DNA of 64,000 nt from JANQGH01 sp039177555 (GCA_039177555.1 JBCDFV010000002.1:62001-126000); one strand, 5' to 3'. Positions 52,531-61,941 are shown, counted from the first letter of the stretch. The notes: a model not told the origin generated them from the letters alone. A program made the numbers and translations.

Positions 52531-55257
52531 CTAGTTCCTTGGCCCTTTGTCGCCAAGGGCCGTCAGATCAAGCGTGACACGCACGATGCCATCATCGTCC
52601 GGGTGTGGCCGTCGGGTGAAGCCATACTCCGACGCCATTTGAAGCATGCGGGCGTTTTCCCGCAGAACGTCGCCCACCACGCGGCTCAGGCCGCGCTTCT
52701 TGGCGTGCTCCACGATCGCACCCATGAGTTGGTAGCCCAGGCCTTGGCCCGTCAGGTCGGATCGAACCATGACGCCGTACTCCGCCTCCTCATTGTCGGG
52801 ATCCGCCGCCAGGTGAACCACGCCGTGGATGGTCTGGTCGCCGGCTTGGCCATCGTCGGGATGGGTCGCGACCAGCGCCATCTCTCGGTCGTAGTCGATC
52901 TGGCTTAGCCGCGCCGCCATCTCATGGGACACGCTGCGCATCGGCGTGAAGAAGCGCAAGCGAATGTCGCTGGCGGTGGATCGGTTGATCATCTCGATCA
53001 GTTGCGGTTCGTCCTCCGGCAGGATCGGCCGCACGATCATCGGCCGGCCGTCGTTCAGCCGGATCGTTCGTTTCAACTCAGCCGGCGCCGGCCTGATCGC
53101 CAAGCGTTTCGTGCCTGGCGCCGGCGGGTGTTTCACGGCAATGCGCGCGTCAAGGGCCAGAACGCCGCGTTCGCTGGCAAGCAGGGGGTTGATGTCGAGC
53201 TCCGCCACGTGGTCGAGATCGATCGCCATGTGCGACAGCTTCATCAGCGTGTTGGCCAGCGCCTCGATGTCGGCTCGTGGGCGATCGCGGTAGCCCTGCA
53301 GCAGTTGCCAGACGCGGGTCCGCGCCATCAGATCGTTGGCCAGGGTCAGGGTCAACGGCGGCAGGGCCATCGCCGTGTCGCGCAGCAGTTCGACGGCCGT
53401 GCCGCCCTGGCCGAACATCAAGACGGGGCCGAACAGGGGGTCGTCCGATAGCCCCATGATCAACTCATGCGCCTTCGGCATCTCGGCCATTTGTTGAACG
53501 GCGAAACCTGTCAAGCGCGCGTCCGGCCGCCGCCCGCCGATGCGGGCCAGCATGGCCTTGGCCGCAATGCCGACCTCCTCGGGCGTTTCCAGGTCGAGCA
53601 GGACACCGCCTACGTCGGATTTGTGGCTGATGTCGGGGGAATGGATCTTCAGTGCCACGCGCGTGCCCAACGCCGCGGCGGCCGATACGGCCTCTTCCAC
53701 CGTCGAGGCGGTCAGCGTGCGTACGACGGGGATTTGGTAGGCTTCCAGCACCCGCTTCGCCTCGGGCTCCGTAAGCCGGCTGCGACCGTCCGCCAAGGCA
53801 GCCTCGATGATCGATTGCGCCATTGCGCGATCGGCGGAAAACGCATCCGCCGCGGCCGGCGTCTCCAGAAGCTGGCGCTGGTTGCCGCGGTAGCGTACCA
53901 GATGCATGAAACCGCGAACGGCCTGGCCCGGCGTTTCATAGGTCGGGATGCGCTGGCTGTTGAAAAGCGCGCGCGCCTCGGCGGCGGCCTCCTCCCCAAG
54001 CCAGCTTGTCAGCACGGGTGTCCGGTGACGCTGGGCCAGCGTTTCGACAACCGCCTTGGCGCCCTCGATCGGGTCGGCGACGGCGGTCGGGCAGTTCAGC
54101 ACGAGAACGGCATCCTTGCCCGGATCGGCCAGGAGGGGCCCGAGGGCTGCTGCGTATCGCGCCCCGTCGGCATCGCCGATGATGTCCACCGGATTGCCGT
54201 GCGACCAGGTCTCCGGCAAGACGGCGTTGAGCGCAGATAGCGTGTCGTCGGAGAGTTCGGCGAGACGACCGCCGGCGGCGATCAAGGAGTCGGTCGCCAA
54301 AACGCCGATGCCGCCGCCATTGGTCAAAATGGCCAGCCGATCGCCGGCGATGCGCATGTTCGAAGACAGGGTCGCGGTGGCGTCGAAAAGCTCCGTCAGG
54401 TTGTCGACCCTCAGCATGCCGGCGCGTCGGAACGCGGCGTCATAAACGGCGTCAACACCGCTCAGCGCGCCGGTGTGGCTGGCGGCGGCACGGGCCGCGG
54501 CCTCCGACCGTCCGGTCTTGATGACGATCACAGGTTTTGCCCGTGCGGCGGCACGGCCCGCCGACATGAACTTTCGCGCGTCCGTGATGTGCTCGACATA
54601 GAGCAGGATCGAGCGGGTCTTGCCGTCGACCGCGAGATAGTCCAGCGCATCTCCGAAATCGACGTCGGCCATGTCGCCAAGGGACATGACATGGGAAAAG
54701 CCGATGCCGCGATGGGCCGCCCAATCCAACACGGTCGTGGCGACCGCGCCGGACTGGGTCACGAACGCGACGTCACCGGCCGGCGGCTGCAGATGGGCAA
54801 AGCTGGCATTCAGGCCGATCGGCGGCACGACCAGGCCGACACAATTTGGCCCCAGCAGCCGCAAGAGATTGGGCTTGGCTGCGTTCAGCAGGGCCTGTTT
54901 ACGCTCTTGCCCGCGCTTCTTGCCGTCCGCATCACCGGTTTCGCCAAAGCCGGCGGTAACCACCACGGCCGCGCGGGTTCCGCGCCGTCCAAGCTGTTCG
55001 ACGATTTCCGCGACCGTGTCCGGCGGCGTCGCAATCACGGCCAGATCCGGCGTCAGCGGCAGGTCGGCGACTGACGGGTAGGTGAGGGTGGACTGAAGCG
55101 ATGTCGCGGTTGGATGGACGGCCAGGATCGGTCCGTCGAAGCCGCCATGCAGCAAGTTCCGGGCAAGCACGTCCCCGACGGAACCTTCGCGCCTGGACCC
55201 GCCGATCAGGGCGACGGATTTCGGTGCCAGCAGGGCATCGAGATTGCGAACGGACAT
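52531..55257 (-). CDS. ADP-forming acyl-CoA synthetase fused to GNAT acetyltransferase (PatZ/Pat type)
   Basis: This 908-residue protein has a CoA-binding Rossmann domain (VALIGGSRREGSVGDV), a flavodoxin-like succinyl-CoA-ligase domain with conserved SHTGALSG, an ATP-grasp domain (residues about 490-700) and a C-terminal GNAT domain containing LTGQGLGYQLMGAIVEHAK. This domain order is that of PatZ, which acetylates lysines such as that of acetyl-CoA synthetase using acetyl-CoA; the synthetase part is often regulatory and may not be active. The GNAT motif is intact. Confidence 0.94.
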   Translation of the reverse strand: MSVRNLDALLAPKSVALIGGSRREGSVGDVLARNLLHGGFDGPILAVHPTATSLQSTLTYPSVADLPLTPDLAVIATPPDTVAEIVEQLGRRGTRAAVVVTAGFGETGDADGKKRGQERKQALLNAAKPNLLRLLGPNCVGLVVPPIGLNASFAHLQPPAGDVAFVTQSGAVATTVLDWAAHRGIGFSHVMSLGDMADVDFGDALDYLAVDGKTRSILLYVEHITDARKFMSAGRAAARAKPVIVIKTGRSEAAARAAASHTGALSGVDAVYDAAFRRAGMLRVDNLTELFDATATLSSNMRIAGDRLAILTNGGGIGVLATDSLIAAGGRLAELSDDTLSALNAVLPETWSHGNPVDIIGDADGARYAAALGPLLADPGKDAVLVLNCPTAVADPIEGAKAVVETLAQRHRTPVLTSWLGEEAAAEARALFNSQRIPTYETPGQAVRGFMHLVRYRGNQRQLLETPAAADAFSADRAMAQSIIEAALADGRSRLTEPEAKRVLEAYQIPVVRTLTASTVEEAVSAAAALGTRVALKIHSPDISHKSDVGGVLLDLETPEEVGIAAKAMLARIGGRRPDARLTGFAVQQMAEMPKAHELIMGLSDDPLFGPVLMFGQGGTAVELLRDTAMALPPLTLTLANDLMARTRVWQLLQGYRDRPRADIEALANTLMKLSHMAIDLDHVAELDINPLLASERGVLALDARIAVKHPPAPGTKRLAIRPAPAELKRTIRLNDGRPMIVRPILPEDEPQLIEMINRSTASDIRLRFFTPMRSVSHEMAARLSQIDYDREMALVATHPDDGQAGDQTIHGVVHLAADPDNEEAEYGVMVRSDLTGQGLGYQLMGAIVEHAKKRGLSRVVGDVLRENARMLQMASEYGFTRRPHPDDDGIVRVTLDLTALGDKGPRN

Positions 55258-55355
55258 GGGCGAACCGGGGAGAGTGGTGAGGCCAGATTATGTGCCAGGG
55301 CGGCCGTCAGCCGGGCAATGACCTGGGTCAGGCTGTTCGCGGCGGCCGCACCCCT

Positions 55356-55913
55356 TCATGCCTGCGCCCGGGCGACGCCCTCGCGGATCTTCGCCTTGGC
55401 GGTCTCCGGTCCGCCCCAATTCAAGACCTTGGACCATTTGCCCTTCTCCAGATCCTTGTAGTGCGTAAAGAAATGCCCGATCTGCTCAATCAGGATGGGC
55501 GGCAGTTCCTGATAGGTCGCGATATCGGCGTAATAGGGGTGAAGCTTGTCGACAGGTACGGCGATGATCTTCTCGTCGTCGCCGGCCTCGTCCTCCATGA
55601 TCATGACGCCGACCGGGCGCGACCGGATGATGGCGCCTGGCATCACCGGCACACGGCCGACCACCAGCACATCGACCGGGTCGCCGTCGCCGGAAAGGCT
55701 GTGTGGAATGAAGCCATAGTTTCCCGGATAGTACATGGCCGTGTGCAGGAACCGGTCGACGAACATGGCGCCGGTCGCCTTGTCCAGCTCGTACTTCACC
55801 GGATCGCCGCCCAGTGGGTTTTCGATGATGACGTTGATGTCGTCCGGCGGGTGTTCCCCGACCTTAATGCGCGAAAGATCCATATCCATCCGATCCGGTT
55901 GGGGGGTAATCAT
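55356..55913 (-). CDS. ppa: Inorganic pyrophosphatase (family I)
   Basis: This 185-residue soluble enzyme hydrolyses pyrophosphate to phosphate. Active-site blocks are PVKYELDKATGAMFVDR, YPGNYGFIPHSL and the metal-binding GDGDPVDVLVVG, followed by GDDEKIIAVP and HFFTHYKDLEKGKW, which are highly conserved. The ATG at 55913 has AAGGGAA 9 nt upstream, but homologues begin nearer the ATG at 55883 (MDLSRIKVG). It lies upstream of the PatZ-type gene on the same strand with a 98-bp gap. Confidence 0.97.
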   Translation of the reverse strand: MITPQPDRMDMDLSRIKVGEHPPDDINVIIENPLGGDPVKYELDKATGAMFVDRFLHTAMYYPGNYGFIPHSLSGDGDPVDVLVVGRVPVMPGAIIRSRPVGVMIMEDEAGDDEKIIAVPVDKLHPYYADIATYQELPPILIEQIGHFFTHYKDLEKGKWSKVLNWGGPETAKAKIREGVARAQA

Positions 55914-56026
55914 CCCAAACTATTCCCTTCGGTTGGGGCTGTCACTTGAACCGGGCCTTGCCAACGCCCGATTTGGCCACGAGACTACGGCCCAGCCAGC
56001 ATCGTACCTGCCGGGACCCATACGTC

Positions 56027-57871
56027 ATGAAAGATCACTGGAACCACTCGACCCTTGGTCGTTCGTTGGTCGGCTTCGTGCTAACTCTGATTCTGTTGAC
56101 GGGGCTGCTGGCGCCAGACGCCACCGAGGCCCAGGTGGACGGCGGTGTGGTGAGCCATGGCATCGCGATGCAGGGCATGCCCAAATACGGGCCCGATTTC
56201 GAACATCTCGACTACGCCAACCCAACTGCGCCGGTGGGCGGCGAACTGCGTCAGGCGGTCGTCGGTTCCTTCGACAGCTTGAATCCATTCATCATCTTGG
56301 GGCGAACGGCGGCCGGTGCGCGGCCCTACCTGTTTCCCCAACTGATGGCGCGCACCTGGGACGAGCCCTTCAGCCTGTACGGCTATGTCGCGGAAACCAT
56401 CGAGGTGCCGGAAGACCGAAGCTGGGCGATCTTTCAGCTCAATCCCGACGCGGTGTGGGATGACGGCACGCCGATCACCGTGGGCGACGTGATCTTCACG
56501 ATCGAGACGCTGCGGGAACAAGGGCTGCCGGGGTTCCGGCGCGCCTACGCCCAGATCGCCCATGTTGCCCAGATCAGCGAACACGGCGTCCGCTTCGACT
56601 TCAACGAGGAAGCCGACCGCGAAACCGTGATGCTGATCGCCCAGATGCCGATCATCAGCGAAGCCTACTACACGGCCAACACGTTCGATGCGATCAGCCT
56701 CGACCCGCCGCTGGGCGCCGGCCCCTATCGGATCGGCAGCATCGATCCAGGACGCAGCATCGTGTACGAGCGTGTGGCGGATTGGTGGGGAGCCGACCTA
56801 CCTGTGATGCGCGGCCAGTACAATTTCGATCACATCCGCTACGACTACTATCGTGATAGCTCGATCGCGCTGGAGGCCTTTCTGGCCAACGAATACAATC
56901 TGCGTCGCGAGTTCAATGCCGAGACCTGGGCGACCGGCTATCAGAGTTTCGCCTCTGCTCAGGATGGTCGCGCGACCTTGGCGACCTTGCCTCAGGGGCG
57001 GCCATCCGGGATGCGAGCGCTGGTCTTCAACACCCGACGCGACATCTTTGCCGACCCACTGGTTCGCGCGGCCCTGATCCAGATGTTCGACTTCGAATGG
57101 GTCAACCGGAACCTACTGTTCGATCAGTATGAGCGGATTACCGGCCTGTTCACCAACTCCTTCCTGGCGCCAGAGGGTTTGCCGACCCCGGCCGAACTGG
57201 CGCTGTTGGGCCCCTACCGCGACAATTTGCCAGAAGCGGTCTTCGGCGAGCCCTACCAGCCGCCGGAAACCGATGGCAGCGGCAATATCAGGGCCAATCT
57301 GCGTGCCGCGACCGCGCTGTTGACCGAGGCCGGCTTTGAAGTGCGCAACGGGGCAATGGTCAATGCTGAGACCGGCGAACCGTTCGAGTTCGAGATTTTG
57401 TTGCGCAACGCGTCGGACGAGCGCATTGCGCTGGCCTATGCGGACAATCTTCGGCGGCTAGGCATCACGGCCAATGTACGCACGGTCGACAGCGCCCAGT
57501 ACACCGAACGTACGGAGACGTACGACTACGACATGATCCTGCATTACTGGATCACGACCTTGTCGCCGGGTGCGGAGCAGTATCTTTACTGGGGCAGCGA
57601 CAATGTCGAGATACCGGGCACGCGAAACTATGCCGGTGTCAACGAACCGGCGGTCGACGCCATGGTCACCAGCCTGCAAAATGCCAGAACCCGCGCGGAG
57701 CTGACGGCCGCCGCCCGCGCGCTTGACCGCGTGCTGATGGCCGGCAACTACTTCATCCCGCTCTACTATCTGAACGTCGACTACTGGGCCTGGTGGGGCG
57801 ATTTCGGTCGCGTTACCGCGTTCGACCCGATCTATGGCTCGGTGTTGGAGGCCTGGTGGCTTGAACCGTAG
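56027..57871 (+). CDS. ABC transporter substrate-binding protein, family 5 (YejA-like), orphan
   Basis: This 614-residue exported protein has a signal peptide (RSLVGFVLTLILLTGLLAP, cleavage near TEAQ) and the YejA-type opening VSHGIAMQGMPKYGPDFEHLDYANP. Family-5 blocks LNPDAVWDDGTPITVGDVIFT and GAGPYRIGS follow. YejA proteins bind peptides such as microcin C through YejBEF; no permease or ATPase lies nearby here. I chose the ATG at 56027, since the upstream 27 codons lack signal-peptide character. Confidence 0.92.
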   Translation: MKDHWNHSTLGRSLVGFVLTLILLTGLLAPDATEAQVDGGVVSHGIAMQGMPKYGPDFEHLDYANPTAPVGGELRQAVVGSFDSLNPFIILGRTAAGARPYLFPQLMARTWDEPFSLYGYVAETIEVPEDRSWAIFQLNPDAVWDDGTPITVGDVIFTIETLREQGLPGFRRAYAQIAHVAQISEHGVRFDFNEEADRETVMLIAQMPIISEAYYTANTFDAISLDPPLGAGPYRIGSIDPGRSIVYERVADWWGADLPVMRGQYNFDHIRYDYYRDSSIALEAFLANEYNLRREFNAETWATGYQSFASAQDGRATLATLPQGRPSGMRALVFNTRRDIFADPLVRAALIQMFDFEWVNRNLLFDQYERITGLFTNSFLAPEGLPTPAELALLGPYRDNLPEAVFGEPYQPPETDGSGNIRANLRAATALLTEAGFEVRNGAMVNAETGEPFEFEILLRNASDERIALAYADNLRRLGITANVRTVDSAQYTERTETYDYDMILHYWITTLSPGAEQYLYWGSDNVEIPGTRNYAGVNEPAVDAMVTSLQNARTRAELTAAARALDRVLMAGNYFIPLYYLNVDYWAWWGDFGRVTAFDPIYGSVLEAWWLEP

Positions 57872-57882
57872 ACTGGGCGCAA

Positions 57883-57900
57883 CCGTGCGTTAGCGCACGG
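57883..57900. terminator. Perfect hairpin at a convergent gene junction
   Basis: CCGTGCG at 57883-57889 pairs perfectly with CGCACGG at 57894-57900 around a 4-nt loop holding the stop codon (TTA on plus) of the SYLF gene. It lies just past the stop of the convergent YejA-like gene. No T-run follows either way, so termination is plausible only as a weak or Rho-assisted bidirectional element. Confidence 0.4.
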
Positions 57901-58588
57901 CAACCTCTTGGGGTGGCAGAACGGCACGCAAACCGTTTGCCTGCGGGTTGAACAGGTTGCCCTGCACGATCTGATAGGTGGACGCGGCCGGGCCGTAATA
58001 GGCCCTGTTCGCCGATTCCACCGGTTGCAGCACAGATCCTTCCAAGGCGCCGCCGACGAACAGCCCGCGATTGCGCGAAAATGCGTACATGTCAGCGTTT
58101 TGGTTCAGGCCGGTTCTGGCGTCGACCCCGGCACCGACCGTGACGATGGCGACGTTCGCGTCGGCGCCGAAGGTGAACTGGCTGTCCATAATCGCGTTGA
58201 GGCCGTCCTCGGTCATCACCGCGATGATCATGGATGACAGTTGCCCACCTATCTGCAGGCCAAGCGAGCCCGAAATCATATTGTAAAAGGCGGGGTAGCC
58301 CCAACTTCCGTCCTGGCGCCGTGCCACCAGCACACCTTCGCCCCCTTCGCCGGCGATAACGAACCCGCCGCGAATCAGGTTGGGGAAGATCACAACCGCA
58401 TGCGCGCGCTGCAGATACAGCGGCAATACCGTAAAGTCCGGGCTTTCAAGCATGCTGCGTGCGGCTGATTCCGACTGGCTGACCAGCCGTTCCTGCGGGG
58501 TCTGATCGCTGGATTGGCTGGCGCAGCCGGCAAGCAGGCCGAAAGACAAAGCCAGGCCCACTGTCCCAACGAAATGGCGTCGACGCAT
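57890..58588 (-). CDS. SYLF/Ysc84-type lipid-binding lipoprotein
   Basis: This 232-residue protein has a lipoprotein signal with lipobox LAGC (Cys22). A full SYLF domain follows: RAHAVVIFPNLIRGGFVIAGEG, GVLVARRQDGSWGYPAFYNM and RNRGLFVGGALEGSVLQPVESANRAYYG. SYLF domains bind phosphoinositides or other lipids in eukaryotes; bacterial roles are unclear. The ATG at 58588 has AGGAGG 6 nt upstream; the frame extends 9 codons earlier without support. A divergent relative follows upstream at 58673. Confidence 0.9.
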   Translation of the reverse strand: MRRRHFVGTVGLALSFGLLAGCASQSSDQTPQERLVSQSESAARSMLESPDFTVLPLYLQRAHAVVIFPNLIRGGFVIAGEGGEGVLVARRQDGSWGYPAFYNMISGSLGLQIGGQLSSMIIAVMTEDGLNAIMDSQFTFGADANVAIVTVGAGVDARTGLNQNADMYAFSRNRGLFVGGALEGSVLQPVESANRAYYGPAASTYQIVQGNLFNPQANGLRAVLPPQEVAVR

Positions 58589-58672
58589 CGATGGCCTCCT
58601 GACGAAACGAATCACTCTTATCAGTGTATCACGTCAGTCGAGGCGGAAATGCGACCGCTGTTGCGCACGGCG

Positions 58673-59311
58673 TCAGGGGGAGGATCGCAGGCTTTCGACG
58701 ATGTCGGCGAAGAGGGCGAACTGGTTCGGCAGGCCCAAAATATCGCCGATCGCGAAGTAGTCGCCATAGAGACCGGCGTTGCCCATGGCGTCGATCACGA
58801 AAAGGATGTCGCCTTGTTGGACGGCCTCGGCACCAGCGGGTCCGTCCGTGAACGCAATGATGTCGAAGCCGGACAAGCGCGGGATAGCAGGGACGGAGAG
58901 GTTGACTACGGCCAGATCGTAACCGCCGCCGAGTGCCGGATCATCGTCGGTCAACGCGGCGACGCCGGTCTCGGTCATGGCCAGGAGAACGAGGATTTCG
59001 TCGCCCAGCAGGTCGGCCGCATCCGTGGCTTGCGCGCTCTGAACTGTCAGCAGCAGCGGATTGCTCCACGCATCGGTGCCCAACCGGGCGCAGAGAATGG
59101 CACGATCGACGGCCGCGTGTTCGACGTTGGGCGCGATCAGAACGGCGCGCGATTGCGCGATCATCTGGGGGTCGGCCGCTTCCAAGACGGTTTCCAGCGC
59201 GGCATGGGCCGCCTCCGCCAACGGCGTCTCGTCGGCGGCAAGAGAAGGTGCCGAAAGCGCGACCATGCCGATGCTGAGCAGGCATTTGAGGGTCGAGATT
59301 GAACGTCTCAT
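58673..59311 (-). CDS. Exported protein with a divergent SYLF-like domain
   Basis: This 212-residue protein has a Sec signal peptide (STLKCLLSIGMVALS, cleavage near SLAA). The body aligns by eye with the SYLF domain of the downstream neighbour: IAQSRAVLIAPNVEHAAVD against VVIFPNLIRGG, DAWSNPLLLTVQ against GSWGYPAFYN, and later GGGYDLAVVN and QQGDILFVIDAMGNAGLYGDY. The typical SYLF Gly-rich signatures are eroded. It is soluble periplasmic rather than lipidated. The two genes are 84 bp apart on the same strand, suggesting duplication and divergence. Confidence 0.6.
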   Translation of the reverse strand: MRRSISTLKCLLSIGMVALSAPSLAADETPLAEAAHAALETVLEAADPQMIAQSRAVLIAPNVEHAAVDRAILCARLGTDAWSNPLLLTVQSAQATDAADLLGDEILVLLAMTETGVAALTDDDPALGGGYDLAVVNLSVPAIPRLSGFDIIAFTDGPAGAEAVQQGDILFVIDAMGNAGLYGDYFAIGDILGLPNQFALFADIVESLRSSP

Positions 59312-59363
59312 CCTTGCCCCATCACGATCCAAGTGAAGCCGAGGACTTGCGGGTGCTCTCGCT

Positions 59364-59984
59364 TTACGTGGGTTTCGCATTGAACGCTTCAACCAACCAT
59401 ACCGGAGACTGTCCATCGTCAATGTGGTCAAGACGTGTCAATGACAGCGTGTCGACGCTCAAGCGCGTCGAGGCGGTTTGGGCATCCAGGCCCAGCGCCA
59501 GCGCCATCGCGGCGCGAATAGTGCCGCCATGCGCGACCGCAACCAGGTCGCGACCCGCGTGGGCTTCGGTCATCTCGATGATGCGCGCCTGGGCCCGCGC
59601 CATCATGGCCTCGAAGCTCTCACCGTTGGGCGGTGCGAAGGCGGACGGTGCATCCCAGATCGGGTGATCACGCGCGAGCGCGGCATACACCTCCGCGCTG
59701 CGGCGACCTTGCCAACGGCCGAAATCCTGCTCGATCAGGGCGGGTTCGCACTGTATCGGACACTCGATGCCTGCGGCCGACTGCAACACCTCGGCCGTCT
59801 GCCGCGTCCGCCGCAGCGGTGTGACGAACCAGAGGGCCTCGGTTGGCAACCGCTGCGCCTGTTTCATGATCAGCTCGCTGAAGCCGAGGTCGGCGTCGAA
59901 GTCGAGTTGGCCGTAGAAGATCCCCTCCGGGTTCGCGACGGGCGCGTGTCGCAGCCACCACCAGCGGGTTACGACAGCGCTCAT
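59364..59984 (-). CDS. cobC: Histidine phosphatase, CobC-like (alpha-ribazole phosphatase)
   Basis: This 206-residue enzyme has the phosphoglycerate-mutase-like fold with catalytic His in WLRHAPVANPEG (usual RHG here RHA), TPLRRTRQTAEVL, EQDFGRWQGR and the second His in VAVAHGGTIRAAM. Next to cobS it is best read as alpha-ribazole-5'-phosphate phosphatase of the cobalamin lower-ligand pathway. The ATG at 59984 overlaps the cobS stop by 4 nt, so the two are coupled. A general phosphatase role is possible. Confidence 0.85.
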   Translation of the reverse strand: MSAVVTRWWWLRHAPVANPEGIFYGQLDFDADLGFSELIMKQAQRLPTEALWFVTPLRRTRQTAEVLQSAAGIECPIQCEPALIEQDFGRWQGRRSAEVYAALARDHPIWDAPSAFAPPNGESFEAMMARAQARIIEMTEAHAGRDLVAVAHGGTIRAAMALALGLDAQTASTRLSVDTLSLTRLDHIDDGQSPVWLVEAFNAKPT

Positions 59985-60769
59985 CGGCTGGCCGCCGCCG
60001 CCAGCAAGCCTAGGATCTCCGAAACCTGTTGACTGGCGCCCAAAACGTCGCCGGTCTGCCCTTTGATCTGCCGTTTGGCCAAGAAGGCGAGGCCGGCGGC
60101 CGCAAGCGGCACGAGGATCAACGCGACGAGACCGGCCGTCCAGCCGGCCGAAATTGCCAGGACGACGAGGGCGATTGCCCCGGAAATGCCGGCGGTGACC
60201 ACCGCCCAGGGGGGCGGCAGACCATGATCGGCCGACACGCCGTCGGGCCGGGCGGGGGCCAGCCAATGGGCAATCGCGACGGCTGGCGCCCGGGACGCCG
60301 CGCCCACCGCCAGCATGACGCCGATCGCGCCCCAGGCACCTAGACTGGAAAGACTTGCCAGGGCGGTCACCCGAAGGCCGACGGCGATCAGCAGGGCGAG
60401 GGCGCCGTATGTCCCCACCCGACTGTCGCGCATGATCGAGAGCTTTGTCTCGACATCCGTCCCGCCACCGAACCCGTCGGCGGTGTCCGCGAGACCATCC
60501 TCGTGAAACCCGCCGGTCAGCAGGATTTGCGCCGCAACGCCCAGCAGTGCGGCCGCCAGGGCCGGGATACCAAGCGCCAGCACGACGACAAAGACGAGGC
60601 CACCCACAATGCCGACCAGGGCACCGACCAGGGGAAACCACGCGGTCGCACGCCGGTTCAGGTCTGCTGGCCAGGGCTTTCGAAAACGGATCGGCAAGCG
60701 GGTCAGGAAGATCGTCGCCGCGACGATCTCGTCCAGTCGGTCGCGCCAGCGTGGCTGTGGGGTCGGCAT
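59981..60769 (-). CDS. cobS: Adenosylcobinamide-GDP ribazoletransferase
   Basis: This 262-residue integral membrane enzyme joins adenosylcobinamide-GDP to alpha-ribazole in the last steps of cobalamin synthesis. It has the CobS hallmarks AATIFLTRLPIRF, ATAWFPLVGALVG, and the acidic metal site GGFHEDGLADTADGFGGG near residues 80-97. The remainder is a set of membrane helices. I chose the ATG at 60769 with AGGGAG upstream; an ATG at 60793 is possible. It diverges from cobT across about 130 bp. Confidence 0.95.
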   Translation of the reverse strand: MPTPQPRWRDRLDEIVAATIFLTRLPIRFRKPWPADLNRRATAWFPLVGALVGIVGGLVFVVVLALGIPALAAALLGVAAQILLTGGFHEDGLADTADGFGGGTDVETKLSIMRDSRVGTYGALALLIAVGLRVTALASLSSLGAWGAIGVMLAVGAASRAPAVAIAHWLAPARPDGVSADHGLPPPWAVVTAGISGAIALVVLAISAGWTAGLVALILVPLAAAGLAFLAKRQIKGQTGDVLGASQQVSEILGLLAAAASR

Positions 60770-60900
60770 GGGGCTGAGAGCTCCCTGGGTCATGGTCAAC
60801 ACGCCGCATCGGATGGTTTGTCTTGTCGCCGCCCACAAAGCCTATCAGCCTGTGAGCGACCTGCCGACTCAGACTCAACAGCGCCAATGCGAACCCGCCC

Positions 60901-61935
60901 ATGACCGATCCACAGCCCGCCATCACCTTCGCCGAGATCGTTGAAATGGTCCGCCGCTTTCCGGGGCCGGATCTGGAGGCGGGCACGGCCGTTCGCGAAC
61001 GGGACCGGCTGCTGACCAAGCCGCGCGGCGCCCTCGGGCAGTTGGAGGAGATCGCCTATTGGATGGCCTGCTGGCAAGGCAAGGCCCCGCCGGAATGCCG
61101 ACATCCGCGCGTTGCCGTCTATGCGGGCAATCACGGCGTCGCCACCGCCCGCCCGGTCTCGGCCTATCCGGTCGAGGTTACAGCGCAAATGGTCGCCAAC
61201 TTCCAAAATGGCGGCGCGGCGGTTAACGCGCTCTGCCACATCGCGGACAGCGACCTTCGGGTCTACGAGCTCGACCTGGACAATCCGACCGCGGATTTCA
61301 CCACGGGGCCGGCAATGTCGGAGCAGGCCTGCGCGCACGCCATCGCCTACGGCATGATGGGCGTCGACCAAGGCCTACATCTGCTGAGCCTGGGCGAGAT
61401 GGGCATCGGCAATACGACCAGCGCGGCCGCCCTCTGCTGCGCGCTTCTGGGCGGCGAGCCCGAGGATTGGGTCGGCCCTGGAACGGACGTCGAGGGCGAG
61501 CGGCTGGCGGCCAAACACCAGGCAGTGACCCAGGCGTTGGCGGCAAATGCGGCGGGTTTGACCGATCCCCTTCAGATATTGCGCTGCTTGGGCGGGTTTG
61601 AGCTGGCTGCGATCGTGGGGGCCATCATCGCGGCGCGACTGGCCCGAACGCCCGTGCTGCTGGACGGCTTTGCCTGCTCGGCGGCCGCCGCTGTTCTTTG
61701 GGCCATCGACCCCAAGGCGCTGGACCACTGCCTGGTCGGCCATGTCTCGGCCGAGCCCGGGCATCGCCGATTGCTCGACCGGATCGGCCGTCACGGCATC
61801 CTCGATCTGGGCATGCGGCTGGGCGAGGGGTCGGGCGCGGCGCTTGCCATGAACGTCGTCCGTGCCGCCGTCGACTGCCACGCCGACATGGCAACGTTCG
61901 ATGATGCCGGTGTCGCTACGAAGCTCGGCGATTAG
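60901..61935 (+). CDS. cobT: Nicotinate-nucleotide--dimethylbenzimidazole phosphoribosyltransferase
   Basis: This 344-residue cytoplasmic enzyme makes alpha-ribazole phosphate from nicotinate mononucleotide and dimethylbenzimidazole. Key blocks are AVYAGNHGVATARPVSAYP, GEMGIGNTTSAAALCCALL, DGFACSAAAAVLWAIDP and the catalytic Glu in RLGEGSGAALAM near the C-terminus. It diverges from cobS-cobC, so the three late-cobalamin genes flank a common promoter region. No cobalamin riboswitch is visible in the spacer. Confidence 0.96.
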   Translation: MTDPQPAITFAEIVEMVRRFPGPDLEAGTAVRERDRLLTKPRGALGQLEEIAYWMACWQGKAPPECRHPRVAVYAGNHGVATARPVSAYPVEVTAQMVANFQNGGAAVNALCHIADSDLRVYELDLDNPTADFTTGPAMSEQACAHAIAYGMMGVDQGLHLLSLGEMGIGNTTSAAALCCALLGGEPEDWVGPGTDVEGERLAAKHQAVTQALAANAAGLTDPLQILRCLGGFELAAIVGAIIAARLARTPVLLDGFACSAAAAVLWAIDPKALDHCLVGHVSAEPGHRRLLDRIGRHGILDLGMRLGEGSGAALAMNVVRAAVDCHADMATFDDAGVATKLGD

Positions 61936-61941
61936 CGCAAG

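Noticed and set aside
60770..60900. Cobalamin riboswitch between cobS and cobT
   Set aside because: The spacer is too short and lacks the conserved B12-box core.
60769..61019. Upstream extension of the CobC reading frame through cobS to 61019
   Set aside because: The extra residues are shadow sequence of cobS. The phosphatase similarity begins only at the ATG at 59984, which also overlaps the cobS stop in the usual 4-nt fashion.
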